Assembly (NCBI GenBank): GCA_026389455.1
Contig: JAPLHV010000087.1
Span: 1-36,366, forward strand
Source of the DNA: Coprothermobacterota bacterium
Lineage (GTDB): Bacteria > Caldisericota > JANLFM01
Length of the DNA: 36,366 nt
Direction: 5' to 3'
Part shown: positions 1 to 8,602 of the stretch, in pieces
How the letters are laid out: every line of letters starts with the position of its first letter
How positions within the stretch are numbered: position 1 is the stretch's first letter
Made by a program: the position numbers and the translations under genes
The notes under the pieces: model-generated
What the model was told of the DNA's origin: nothing
What the model saw: the letters and a program-made list of their open reading frames with translations, nothing else
Database searches by the model: none

Positions 1-1347
1 CTGTTTAATGCCTCGCATGATGGCCAGGGCGGGTTTCTCCAACGACTCGGCCAGATAAGCTTTCTTGGCGAAGCCGATCCCGTGTTCTCCGGAAACCAGG
101 CCCCCCAACTCTTTCGCTTTTCCGTACAATTGGGCGAAGGCAGCCTTAAGTTTCGTCCGCCAGCTCTCTTCGTCAAGACCGTCTTGCAGGATGTTCAGAT
201 GCACATTGCCGTCCCCGGCATGGCCGAAGCCGACGATACGAATCCCGACCTTCTCTTGCACGCTTTGGGCGAATTGCACGAATTCCGCGATCTTATCCCT
301 GGGGACGGCCACATCACATTCATCCAGAGTAGTGGTCGCTTTCAGCGCTTCCAGGAAAGAGCCGCGGGCCGACCAGACCGGTTCCTGCCGGTCCTGCGTC
401 TCGGCGATCAAGGCATCGATGGCGCCTGCCGCCAAACAGATCTCTGCCACGCTTTCATAGTCTTTCTCCAATTCACTCAGGCTGTGGCCGTCGAACTTCA
501 GCAACAGGTAAGCGTCGGAGGAGGAGTCTGGAAAGGGCTTCTTCAGATACAGTTCCGATTCGCGGATGATGTCACGGCCGATGAACTCGATGGCAGTGGG
601 GGTAGACCGAGCTTTGATCAATTGAGGCACAGCGGCGATGGCAGCATGCAGATCGGGAAAGGGGACCAACAGACTGACGGTTTTCTTGGGCAGCGCCAGC
701 AGCTTCAAGATCGCTCGCGTAATGATGGCCAGGGTGCCTTCAGATCCGATGATCAGGTCCTTCAAATCGTAACCTGAACTATTCTTCACGCATTTATTGC
801 CCAGCTCGATGATCTCCCCCTGGGGCAGTACGACTTGCAAGCCGCGGACGTAGTCACGGGTGACGCCGTACTTGACAGCCCTCATCCCTCCGGCATTGGT
901 GCTGATATTACCGCCGATGGTGGCCGTCTTCTCGCCGGGATCGGGCGGATAGAACAAACCCCGCTCCTCTACGAACTTGGAGATCTCCATCAGCAGCACG
1001 CCTGGTTCCACTGTCAATGTCTGGGTAGCTTCGTCCAGTTCGAGGATCTTATTCATCTTGCTCAAGTCGAGAAGAATCCCCCCATAAAGAGGAACCGCCC
1101 CTCCTACCAAGCCGGTGCCTTGCCCGCGTGGAGTAACAGGTAGGAGATGACTGTTGGCATATCTCATGATAGAGGAGACTTCCGCTGCTGTCGTGACCTG
1201 AACCAAGACCGCCGGCATGCTGTGGACCGTGCCCATCTCATCATGGCCATAATCTTCGCTGATCTGGTCACCTACCTGCACACGGGTTGCGCCACAGAGT
1301 GAACGAAGGAAGTCTAGGTCCCCTTCCTGGATCGGTTGATACTTCAT
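1..1347 (-). CDS. glcD: FAD-linked oxidase, GlcD/D-lactate dehydrogenase type (3' end cut by window edge)
   Basis: Probably oxidises D-lactate (or another 2-hydroxy acid) to the 2-oxo acid and passes electrons to the EtfAB encoded just upstream. 449 codons are visible; the family usually has 455-480, so only the extreme C-terminus is missing beyond base 1. The FAD-binding (PCMH-type) domain shows PRGQGTGLVGG at residues 73-83 and TIGGNISTNAGG at 143-154. The C-terminal FAD-oxidase domain shows GHAGDGNVH and SGEHGIG (419-425), as expected for GlcD/Dld proteins. The ATG at 1345-1347 overlaps the etfA stop as ATGA, which implies translational coupling. Etf partnership suggests a lactate dehydrogenase of the LctD kind, but glycolate or 2-hydroxyglutarate cannot be excluded from sequence alone. 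Confidence 0.92.
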   Translation of the reverse strand, partial: MKYQPIQEGDLDFLRSLCGATRVQVGDQISEDYGHDEMGTVHSMPAVLVQVTTAAEVSSIMRYANSHLLPVTPRGQGTGLVGGAVPLYGGILLDLSKMNKILELDEATQTLTVEPGVLLMEISKFVEERGLFYPPDPGEKTATIGGNISTNAGGMRAVKYGVTRDYVRGLQVVLPQGEIIELGNKCVKNSSGYDLKDLIIGSEGTLAIITRAILKLLALPKKTVSLLVPFPDLHAAIAAVPQLIKARSTPTAIEFIGRDIIRESELYLKKPFPDSSSDAYLLLKFDGHSLSELEKDYESVAEICLAAGAIDALIAETQDRQEPVWSARGSFLEALKATTTLDECDVAVPRDKIAEFVQFAQSVQEKVGIRIVGFGHAGDGNVHLNILQDGLDEESWRTKLKAAFAQLYGKAKELGGLVSGEHGIGFAKKAYLAESLEKPALAIMRGIKQ

Positions 1348-2543
1348 GACAAGCTCCTTCGCGTGGATTGCAGGGTCTTCGTCAGCAGGGGGACGATCTC
1401 GTAAAGATCCCCCACCAGGCCAAAGTTAGCCACTTGAAAGATGGGGGCCTCAGGATCGTTATTGATGGCCACGATGCATTCTGAATTCAGGATCCCGGCC
1501 GCGAATTGAATCGCTCCTGATACGCCGCAGGTAATGATTAACTTCGGTTTAACGGTCCTGCCGCTCAATCCGATATGCCGTTTTATATCCAGCCAGCCTT
1601 TTTCCACCATCGGCCGGGTTGCCGCCAATTGCCCTTCCAGCGCATTGGCCAATTCCTCCAGGATAGACAGGTCTTTGGCGCTGACCACTCCACGGCCGGC
1701 AACCACCAGGACCTCGGCATCGGTGATGTCCTCTTGCCGGCCCCTTCGGGTTGTTTGCAGAACCTGAATCCCGGAGAGAAGCCAGGAAGGATCGATCGGC
1801 AGTGAGTAGATTTTTGTCTTTCCGTTCTGTACCGGTTTGGCTTCAGTCATCACTTTGTATCGAACAGTGGCGAATTGCGGGCGATGTTGAGGAGTCGCAA
1901 TCCTGGCCATGATATTGCCGCCGAAAGCTGGGCGGATCTGGATTAAACCACACTCTGCCTGTATCTGCAGTTCAGTGCAGTCCGCTGTTAAGCCCGTTCG
2001 GAAACGCGCCGCCAATCGAGGCGCCAACGAGCGGCCAATCGGCGTGGCGCCCACCAAGACAACAGCCGGCCTGGTTCGGTGAAGAAACGTTTCAAAGACA
2101 GCGGCATACGGTTCGATGCGAAAATCTTCCAACTGGGGGTGATCGAAAAGGTACAGCTCATCCACGCCGTATCTCGTCAGCATCTCCGCCGAGGATTCCA
2201 AGTTGTTCCCGATCAGCAGCATGAAGATCGGCTGGGGATATTGGGCGGCCAGTTCCCTTGCCTTTCCGAGGAGCTCGAGGACCACTGGATGAATTCCGTC
2301 GGAAGACTGTTCAGCGAAGATGGCGATCCCGCTCCATTCCCCCTGCTCCCTGCTCCATTGAGTCTCTTCGACGAAGGTGAATGCTCCCGGTGGTCCATTT
2401 ATTTCACAAAGTCGACACATCTTGCAGGCCGCGCTTATAGAATAGTCCGCACCATCGAATTCGATCGCCTGGAAGGGGCACAAGTCAGCAATCTGTGCCT
2501 GGCTCTCGATCTTCTCGCGATCAACGACCAGCTTAATGGTCAC
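1344..2543 (-). CDS. etfA: Electron transfer flavoprotein alpha subunit with N-terminal Fe-S-type extension
   Basis: Large subunit of the heterodimeric electron carrier; it binds the FAD that exchanges electrons with the partner dehydrogenase. The C-terminal FAD domain is clear: GLSGRTVKP, then CGVSGAIQFAAG and IVAINNDPEAPIF. Before the Etf fold is a short extension (about residues 1-60) with four cysteines, C22-P and C40-x2-C43-x2-C46. This spacing suits a single [4Fe-4S] cluster and is a variant seen in anaerobe EtfA proteins linked to lactate or acyl-CoA dehydrogenases. It starts with GTG at 2541-2543, 11 bases inside etfB; no alternative start precedes the cysteine motif. Length is 399 aa. 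Its place between etfB and a GlcD-type oxidase supports a dedicated electron-transfer complex. Whether it bifurcates electrons is inferred, not visible. Confidence 0.93.
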   Translation of the reverse strand: MTIKLVVDREKIESQAQIADLCPFQAIEFDGADYSISAACKMCRLCEINGPPGAFTFVEETQWSREQGEWSGIAIFAEQSSDGIHPVVLELLGKARELAAQYPQPIFMLLIGNNLESSAEMLTRYGVDELYLFDHPQLEDFRIEPYAAVFETFLHRTRPAVVLVGATPIGRSLAPRLAARFRTGLTADCTELQIQAECGLIQIRPAFGGNIMARIATPQHRPQFATVRYKVMTEAKPVQNGKTKIYSLPIDPSWLLSGIQVLQTTRRGRQEDITDAEVLVVAGRGVVSAKDLSILEELANALEGQLAATRPMVEKGWLDIKRHIGLSGRTVKPKLIITCGVSGAIQFAAGILNSECIVAINNDPEAPIFQVANFGLVGDLYEIVPLLTKTLQSTRRSLS

Positions 2544-3339
2544 GGGGCAGCCACAGCTTCATCCGTTGCAACCGGTCTACCAATCGTTCGGCGAGGTCTA
2601 TGCCTGTCCCTGTCCAGATTTCCCGGGGCTTGTCCACCACAGGGGGGAACATCTTTTCCACGTGGGTGGGAGATCCCTGCAGGCCGAAGCAGCCGGGGTC
2701 GCCGGTCTCCAGATCAGAACAGCCGAGAACATCGATCAGTTTATGCCGGGCCTCCTCCCGCTTGCGGAAGGAGGGCAGGCGGGGCGGGAAAATGTCTTTC
2801 TCTACTGTGATCAGGCATGGGCATTCCACCTGGACTTTCTGAAGCATCTCCTGCAGATCGACCATCAGCGCCAGCGCATGCTCTCTCGCCTCCACCAGGC
2901 GGGAGACGTTGCAGACGTGTGGGATCTGCAGGAACTCCGCGATTTCTGGCCCCACCTGGCCGGTGTCACCGTCCGTGGTCTGTTTGCCGCAAATGATCAG
3001 TTGGGGATTCTTCACTGCAGTCCGGATCCCCAGAGCCAGGGTGTAGGAGGTGGCCAGGGTATCCGACCCGGCGAAGCGGGGATCGCAGAGCAAAACACCC
3101 CGATCCGCACCCATCATGAAAGCTTCGCGCAACACCTGCGCAGCTTGTGTTGGTCCCATGCTGATCACCCAAACCGTCCCCCCCGTCGCTTCGCGGATCT
3201 GCAAGGCGGTTTCAATGGCGGAGAGGTCGAAGGGATTCATCTTGACCTCCGCCCCTTCCCGCTTAAGGGTGCCCGTCGTCTCGTCCACCTCGATCTTCGC
3301 AGTATCAGGCACTTGTTTGATGCAGACGACGATTTCCAT
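2533..3339 (-). CDS. etfB: Electron transfer flavoprotein beta subunit
   Basis: Small Etf subunit of 268 aa, partner of EtfA. It begins MEIVVCIKQVPDT, the typical EtfB N-terminus. The nucleotide-binding segment GKQTTDGDTGQVGP and the following AEFLQIPHV are well conserved. I choose the ATG at 3337-3339 because AGAGG lies five bases upstream. A GTG six bases earlier (3343-3345), whose bases overlap the larA stop, is an alternative. It sits between larA and etfA with overlapping ends, so one transcript is likely. In bifurcating systems this subunit carries the NAD-interacting FAD; that role is plausible here only by analogy to Lct-type clusters. Confidence 0.93.
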   Translation of the reverse strand: MEIVVCIKQVPDTAKIEVDETTGTLKREGAEVKMNPFDLSAIETALQIREATGGTVWVISMGPTQAAQVLREAFMMGADRGVLLCDPRFAGSDTLATSYTLALGIRTAVKNPQLIICGKQTTDGDTGQVGPEIAEFLQIPHVCNVSRLVEAREHALALMVDLQEMLQKVQVECPCLITVEKDIFPPRLPSFRKREEARHKLIDVLGCSDLETGDPGCFGLQGSPTHVEKMFPPVVDKPREIWTGTGIDLAERLVDRLQRMKLWLPRDH

Positions 3340-3341
3340 GG

Positions 3342-4579
3342 TCACCTCTTCCTCTCCTCTACGCTTTCAGCGGGCGGACTATCCACCAAAGTGGAGACCC
3401 CATCGGGAATCACGACGACCTGAGCTTGCTGGCCTTTCATTCGAAATGCCCGCTCCAGCGCCTCGTCGATGGTGCGGGCAGGACGTATATGCATTGCTGT
3501 CACCACCCTTGGATCCTCCAAGGCCGTCGCCAAGATCACCGGGTGGTTGGCCAGAATGCGGGAGAGGATCTGAAATTCCCATTGGTCGGGGAGGGTCTCA
3601 TGACGCCCTCTGCGACAGGTGCGACGATGCAACTCAGCCGGTGTGGCGGCTGAAGCAAGGTGCGAATAGAAGGAATCTCCTCCATGGCCATACTGGCAGG
3701 CAGCTACCATGATGATCACACCGCCTGGTTTGCAGCAGGACTCCGCTGTGCTCATCCCCTTGACGGATTGGTAGATGTTTTGGTCCAGCGGATAACCGCA
3801 AAAAGCCCTTAAGACGGTTCCATCCGTCGCCAACACGACATTGAAGATGAAGGACAGGTTGGCCAACTGCGCTGCTTTCACCATCTCCTGGTGGATGGGA
3901 TTGCCGTCTAGATTTCCGGTTCGAGCTTCTCCGCTGTGGATAAATTCCGCACAATGATTGGCGTGAATGGAGCGGTAACCGGCAATTCCTGGCAGAACAC
4001 TCTTCGGACCCCCGGAGAAACCGGCGAAGGAATGCGGCTCGATCAACCCTTCCGCTATTAGACACTCGGTCTCCACCGCTTCTCGATTGATCCACAGTTC
4101 GTTGCCCGATGACAGGGCGCCGATCTTCACCAGGGCAGCGGCATCTTGCGAATCGTGTTGGACGATTCTTTCCCTTGCGCAGATCTCCACACCGAACTTG
4201 TCCACCATCTCCTCTTTCATCATCGGTCGATGGTTGCCGACGCCCACCAGGATAGTGATGCGGAGATCTGGATTGGCTTTCCGGCGACGCTGCAGCAGGA
4301 GCGGAAGGGTTTGTTGGCTTGGCCTGGCACGGGTGTGGTTGCTGGTGTATTCACCATTGAACGTTTTCCCCGCACCCATTCCTCCAGTGTTTTGCTGTCG
4401 ATGGGGTGATCAAGGGGGAGACGAAGGGGATCCCCTTCACCCAATAAGGCTGGGTGTTCACTGATCGGAGGCGCCAGCACACGGGCTAAGTTCCACTTGG
4501 GAAGGGAGGCATCCAGCCGGTCTCGGCCAAAAGGAATGGTTAGACGCACAACCTCTGGCATCTGGTCTTTATGCTCCAT
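3342..4579 (-). pseudogene. larA: Nickel-pincer lactate racemase LarA family, interrupted by a one-base frameshift
   Basis: LarA interconverts D- and L-lactate using a nickel-pincer nucleotide, and would feed L-lactate to a D-specific dehydrogenase. The C-terminal frame (3342-4379) holds HSFAGFSGGPK followed by a histidine in RSIHANH, matching the pincer Lys and catalytic His pattern of LarA. The N-terminal part (RLTIPFGRDRL, EEWVRGK) is in another frame running from about 4579. The two frames join cleanly at 4364-4371 (four G, then four A on the coding strand), giving EEWVRGKTF followed by TSNHTRARPS, which corresponds to the family's SDxTRP region. A one-base deletion, a sequencing error or programmed -1 slippage would all explain it. 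The ATG at 4559-4561 is an alternative start. The cofactor genes larB, larC and larE are not in the window. Confidence 0.85.
4364..4371 (-). other. Slippery heptamer at the larA frame junction
   Basis: On the coding strand the zero-frame codons read CGG GGA AAA CGT, so G-GGA-AAA fits the X-XXY-YYZ pattern for -1 ribosomal slippage. Slipping one base back gives AAA ACG TTC and restores the full LarA frame. A GGAGG lies ten bases upstream, about the spacing of the stimulatory internal SD known from dnaX. The same homopolymers are also prime sites for base-calling error, so function is unproven. Confidence 0.4.
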
Positions 4580-4751
4580 CCTTTTATAGGATTCGCCTCC
4601 TACGGTCGGGTATCCTTGAAAAAAACGGTCAGAAAGCTGATACGATATACTATATTCGGTCACTGTTGGAATGGAAACCTGGAGCGAGGCGCAGCGACCG
4701 GAGGTTCCGAATGAGTCAGAAGGAGTGCCTGTGGCAGGAAGAATCTCGACA
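4580..4751. promoter_or_regulatory. Divergent promoter region between larA operon and GntR regulator
   Basis: An AT-rich core at 4639-4657 carries TATACT (4646-4651) on the plus strand and a near mirror-image TATAGT/TATCGT run on the minus strand, so both directions could use it. TTGAAA at 4616-4621 is present but 24 bases from TATACT, too far for a standard pair. The core is an imperfect inverted repeat centred near 4646, a plausible site for the FCD-type GntR protein made next door. Exact promoters are uncertain. Confidence 0.35.
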
Positions 4752-5486
4752 GTGAGCGCCATCAACCCCCCAATCAGTTCTACCCTGCATTGCACAATGC
4801 GGATCAAGCTCGCGCAGGCGTTGCGTGAAGCAATCCTGAGCCGCTCTTATCTGCCCGGAGAAAAGTTGGTCGAGGGCGAACTCTGCGCCAAATACCAGGT
4901 CAGCCGCACGCCTTTGCGGGAGGCTGTGGTCGTGCTGGAACAGGAGGGCTTGGTGGAGATCCGCTCGCATCTGGGCGTCTATGTTTCTTCGCTCAGCGAC
5001 AAAGAGATCGTCGACTTGCTGCGCGTTGAAATCGCACTGGAGGGGTTGGCGGTTTCCCAAGCCGCTGTCCGGATCACCGGCCAGGAGCTGGCGAAGTTGG
5101 AAGAACTGCACGAGAAAATCCATCAATTGGCTGGATTGCCGGACTTGGCAACTTTCTATCAGTACGATCGCCAATTCCACGCTTTGCTGGTTACCTTCTC
5201 CTCGTCTCCCACCTTGATAAAAATCCTGGAAAAGCAACTCTCCAAGATCTACCTGTCCCGTTTCTACACGACGCTAGCGCCCAATCGACTGCAGCACTCC
5301 ATTGACGAGCACCAGGAGATCATACAAGCCTTACGATCCCACAACCCCCAGGAGACCGGAAAGGCGTTGGCGCGCCACTTGGAGAGCGTGATTGAAGATT
5401 TCATAGCCATGTCCCAGCGGAAAGAAGAGAAGCAAGAAAGGAGAGAGAAACTTGCTGAACCGAATCTTGACGACCATCGAGAATGA
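4752..5486 (+). CDS. GntR-family transcriptional regulator with FCD ligand domain (FadR/LldR-like)
   Basis: DNA-binding repressor or activator that probably controls the divergent lactate cluster, as LctA/LldR-type GntR proteins do elsewhere. The winged helix is in the first 80 residues: LREAILSRSYLPGEKLVE, KYQVSRTPLREA, then LEQEGLVEIRSHLGVYV. The C-terminal helical FCD domain includes FHALLV, LSRFYTT, SIDEHQEIIQAL and an ARHLES helix whose His/Asp residues suit metal and carboxylate binding. I prefer the GTG at 4752 because AGGAAG lies about ten bases upstream. The frame stays open to an ATG at 4671, and an ATG at 4798 is also possible. The 3' end overlaps the next gene by 35 bp, so the two are co-transcribed. 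Confidence 0.85.
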   Translation: MSAINPPISSTLHCTMRIKLAQALREAILSRSYLPGEKLVEGELCAKYQVSRTPLREAVVVLEQEGLVEIRSHLGVYVSSLSDKEIVDLLRVEIALEGLAVSQAAVRITGQELAKLEELHEKIHQLAGLPDLATFYQYDRQFHALLVTFSSSPTLIKILEKQLSKIYLSRFYTTLAPNRLQHSIDEHQEIIQALRSHNPQETGKALARHLESVIEDFIAMSQRKEEKQERREKLAEPNLDDHRE

Positions 5487-6711
5487 GAAGGATGAACTGC
5501 TGGCCTTCGCTGCCGAGTTGATCCGTTTTCAGACGCCCGACCCACCGGCGCACAACACCAAAGAGATCCAGGAATGGCTGGCAGCCAGGATGCAAGAGAT
5601 CGGGATGAAGACGACCAGCTACGATCTGTATCCCGAAGAGCCTTTGCTGGTGGGGGTTTCCGAGCCTTTCGGGGCACAGCGGACCTTGATTTTCAACGGA
5701 CATATCGATGTGGCGCAGGTCAACCCAGACGAAGGCTGGGACATTCCCCCCTTCGAGCCTCGATCGAGAGAGGGTTACCTGTACGGGCGCGGTGCGGCCG
5801 ACATGAAGGCAGGCGTCGCCGCGGCCTTCTGGGCGATCAAGACCGTTCTCCAGGCCGGGGCGCCGCTGCGTCACAACGTCATGCTGCAGACGGTTGGGGG
5901 AGAGGAGGCGGGCGAACACGGCAGCAAGATGCTCCTGGAGTTAGGCCATCGGGGCGACTTCGCCATCATCCCGGAACCCACCGAGCTGCGGGTCTGCGGC
6001 CAAGGAGGGGCGGTCACCTTATGGGTCACCATCAAGAGCCAAAAAACCTACCACGATGGCATGCGCGCCCGCATGATCCACGCCGGCGGTGGGGTCGACG
6101 GAGCGAGCGCCATCGAAAAGATGGTGAAAATCATCACCGGCATGCAGGAACTGGAGAGAGCCTGGGCGGTCACCAAGAGCTATCCGGGAATGGCCTCCGG
6201 ATCCAATACCATCAACCCCGCCGTGATCAAGGGAGGGAGGCATCCCGCCTTCATCGCTGACGAATGCGCGTTGTGGTATACGATTCATTTCCTGCCCAAT
6301 GAGCCGTTGGAAGCCGTAAAAAGGGAAGTCTTGGATCACCTCCGCCGGATCTCGGAAGCTGATCCCTGGTTGCGCCACAACCCTCCCGAGGTGATCTTCG
6401 GCGGTTCCTCGATGTTTCGCGATCGAGGGGAGATCTTTCCCGCCTCGTGCGTCGACGTTCAAAATCCATGCGTCGAGCAGTTGCTCCAAACCTTTGGCGA
6501 AGTCCTCGGTCGAAGCCCGGAGGTCGTCATCTGGCCTTATGTTTGCGATGCCGGGTGGTTCGCCGAAGCTGGAGTTCCGGTGGTGATCTGTGGCCCCGGC
6601 TCGTTGGAAGAAGCCCATGCCGTTAACGAGAAAATCGCCATCCACCAAGTCGTGGAGGCGGCAAAGCTTTATGCGGCCTATATCCTGGCTTTCTGTGCGG
6701 AGGATCGCTGA
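5452..6711 (+). CDS. M20-family metallopeptidase (ArgE/DapE/ACY1-like deacylase)
   Basis: Zinc-dependent amidohydrolase of 419 aa that removes acyl or peptide groups from amino-acid-like substrates. Metal and catalytic residues are visible: NGHIDV (H84, D86), GRGAADMK (D117, bridging), GGEEAGEHG (E151 catalytic, E152), IIPEPTE (E175) and a C-terminal HAVNE (H389). Start is TTG at 5452, set by AAGGAG at 5438-5443, so it overlaps the regulator gene by 35 bp. It probably shares the transcript and perhaps the inducer of that regulator. The substrate cannot be named; acetylornithine, succinyl-diaminopimelate and N-acyl amino acids are all possible in this family. No signal peptide, so cytoplasmic. 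Confidence 0.88.
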   Translation: MLNRILTTIENEKDELLAFAAELIRFQTPDPPAHNTKEIQEWLAARMQEIGMKTTSYDLYPEEPLLVGVSEPFGAQRTLIFNGHIDVAQVNPDEGWDIPPFEPRSREGYLYGRGAADMKAGVAAAFWAIKTVLQAGAPLRHNVMLQTVGGEEAGEHGSKMLLELGHRGDFAIIPEPTELRVCGQGGAVTLWVTIKSQKTYHDGMRARMIHAGGGVDGASAIEKMVKIITGMQELERAWAVTKSYPGMASGSNTINPAVIKGGRHPAFIADECALWYTIHFLPNEPLEAVKREVLDHLRRISEADPWLRHNPPEVIFGGSSMFRDRGEIFPASCVDVQNPCVEQLLQTFGEVLGRSPEVVIWPYVCDAGWFAEAGVPVVICGPGSLEEAHAVNEKIAIHQVVEAAKLYAAYILAFCAEDR

Positions 6712-6906
6712 CTTGAAGCGACAGGATCCTTCTACGGTTTTTCTCCAGCAGGCATTGCGCCCACTCTGAGAAGGAGAGCTGCGAGAGAGGGCTCGACCAG
6801 TGGTTGACAGCAACTCACCCAATGATCGCCTTGAGGGAATCCAGTGTGTCCTGGTAATCTTGTTGGAGGATTACCTGAATAGTTACCTTAGAAAGGAGAT
6901 TTCCGC

Positions 6907-8602
6907 ATGAAAACCCGTTTGCTTGCCGTGCTGCTGGCGCTTGGCCTTTTCTTCGGCAACGCGCCAATCGTCCAAGCGGGGGAGTGGATTACTGAAGCTC
7001 CGCCGTTATCCGACTTGGTCTATCATTGGGACGCCAATATCCGCCTGATCTCTTACGATTTAGGGCCATCGCCCATTCCACCGCCAACAGGAGAAGGGGC
7101 CGGAGAAGAAGTCACCTGCGATCCCGAGATTTACGCCTCCGTGGTGGCCGCGTTTGAAGCTATGAAAGCCCTGGGATCGATTCCTGCCGAGCTGAACATC
7201 TCCAGCTCCGGTCCCAACGAAAGCGTCATGGCGCTGAATATTACGCAGTACTCCCCAGAAGGAACGTCTGACCCGGCCTCCAGCAAGCAAACGAGCATCC
7301 CCTTCCGCTATCAGGACGGTTCCTTGAGCGGGGAATTGGAGGATAGCGGCACGCTATTGCGCCGCGCCGTCTACCATCATCGCCGGCAACCTGAAACTGA
7401 TCGAACCCAAGACGGGCAAGGGCGTGGCCTATTTCGCCTTCGCCACCACCGAGCGGGAGGGAACACAGGTCCCACGGGGAGAGCTGCTGGGGTACAGCCT
7501 TAACCTGGCGCCCGGAACAGACGCCTCGACAGTGGAGTTCCTCCCCTATGACGGAAAGGAATGGCAGCCGATTACGAAGCTGAACTTCCCTCTTCGCGCC
7601 GGAGACCAAATGCGAACCAAGGAGGGTAAGGCTGTGTCCGTCTGGCTAACGGATGGTGAATTCACCGCTTACAATACACGAATCGCCCAGGGGACGATCT
7701 CCTTCGGCAAGGTGACCGACGCTAAGACCGGAAAAGCAGCCAAGTTCATCATCGAGTCGATCCCCTCGGCGGCAGCGGGGCTAATTATGGAGATTTGGTC
7801 AAATATGAAGAACCCTTTTACACCTGTGGAGGTTAGCACCAAAGGCTTGGCCATCGGCGTTTTAGGGACGGCTGCGGTGATCGAGGAGACCGAGAATGAG
7901 ACATCGGTGAAAGTGTTGGAAGGGAACGTACAGACTATCGCATACGGGAACGGCGCTAGCCAGATGCTGATCGCCGGCCAGGCCATCACTGGGAACGAGC
8001 AGGGTTTGAGCCCGGTGGCCTCGTTTGACATGGCCGCCGAGCAGGCCAAGTGGGGACCGCTTGCTTTGGACACTTCCGCCACCCCGCCGCCTTCCTCCAC
8101 CCCCCTGCCTTCTAGCGGAGTCCCCTCGCCATCGGCCACTCCGCCACCCTCCGCCACCCCGCCACCCACAGCAGCTACTCCACCCACAGCAGCTTCACCC
8201 TCTGCCACTTCGCCACCGTCCACGCAACCAACCACTGGAGGGACCTTCCTCGGTCTTTCCACCCAATGGTGGATCATCGGTGGCGCCGGGCTGGGGGTGC
8301 TGCTTCTGGCCGTCCTGGTTCTGGCGCTGATCCTTCGCAGCGGTCGGCGTCGACGCCAGGTTCCCGCCGCCCCCTATCTGCCACAAGTCGCCGTTCTTCC
8401 CCCCGCCCTCTGTCCAACGTGCGGCAGCGCACTTGTCCCCGGTCAGCGTTTCTGCGGGAATTGCGGAGCGGATTCGCAAATGACAGCCACACCACCAGTT
8501 GCGCCCCCGGCGACGTTCTGCCCGAGTTGCGGTCGCCTAGCGATTCCCGGTCAGAGGTTTTGCCAAGGGTGCGGTGGCGCGCTCCCGGGAGACCCCGCAT
8601 GA
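6907..8602 (+). pseudogene. FecR-domain membrane protein with Pro-rich stalk, one TM helix and two cytoplasmic zinc ribbons; frameshifted
   Basis: A signal peptide (residues 1-24, ending VQA) precedes a poorly conserved domain. The frame then shifts by one base in GC-rich sequence near 7358-7371; the downstream frame continues naturally with STIIAGNLKLI. The restored product would be about 564 aa. A FecR-like domain (about 230-365) shows LRAGDQMRT, AVSVWLTDGEFT and TKGLAIGVLGTAAVIEE followed by VKVLEGNV. A Pro/Ser/Thr stalk (390-444), a TM helix (454-476), an Arg-rich stop-transfer segment and two C-x2-C-x10-C-x2-C zinc ribbons (502-519, 538-555) follow. The N-terminus is therefore outside and the ribbons inside. 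The start is fixed by AAAGGAG at 6893-6899. The shift may be an assembly error, because the downstream frame is well preserved. FecR domains elsewhere relay envelope signals; the role here is unknown. Confidence 0.75.

Noticed and set aside
65-1143. Plus-strand open frames opposite glcD
   Set aside because: Shadow frames; the minus strand encodes a complete FAD-oxidase pattern through the same bases.
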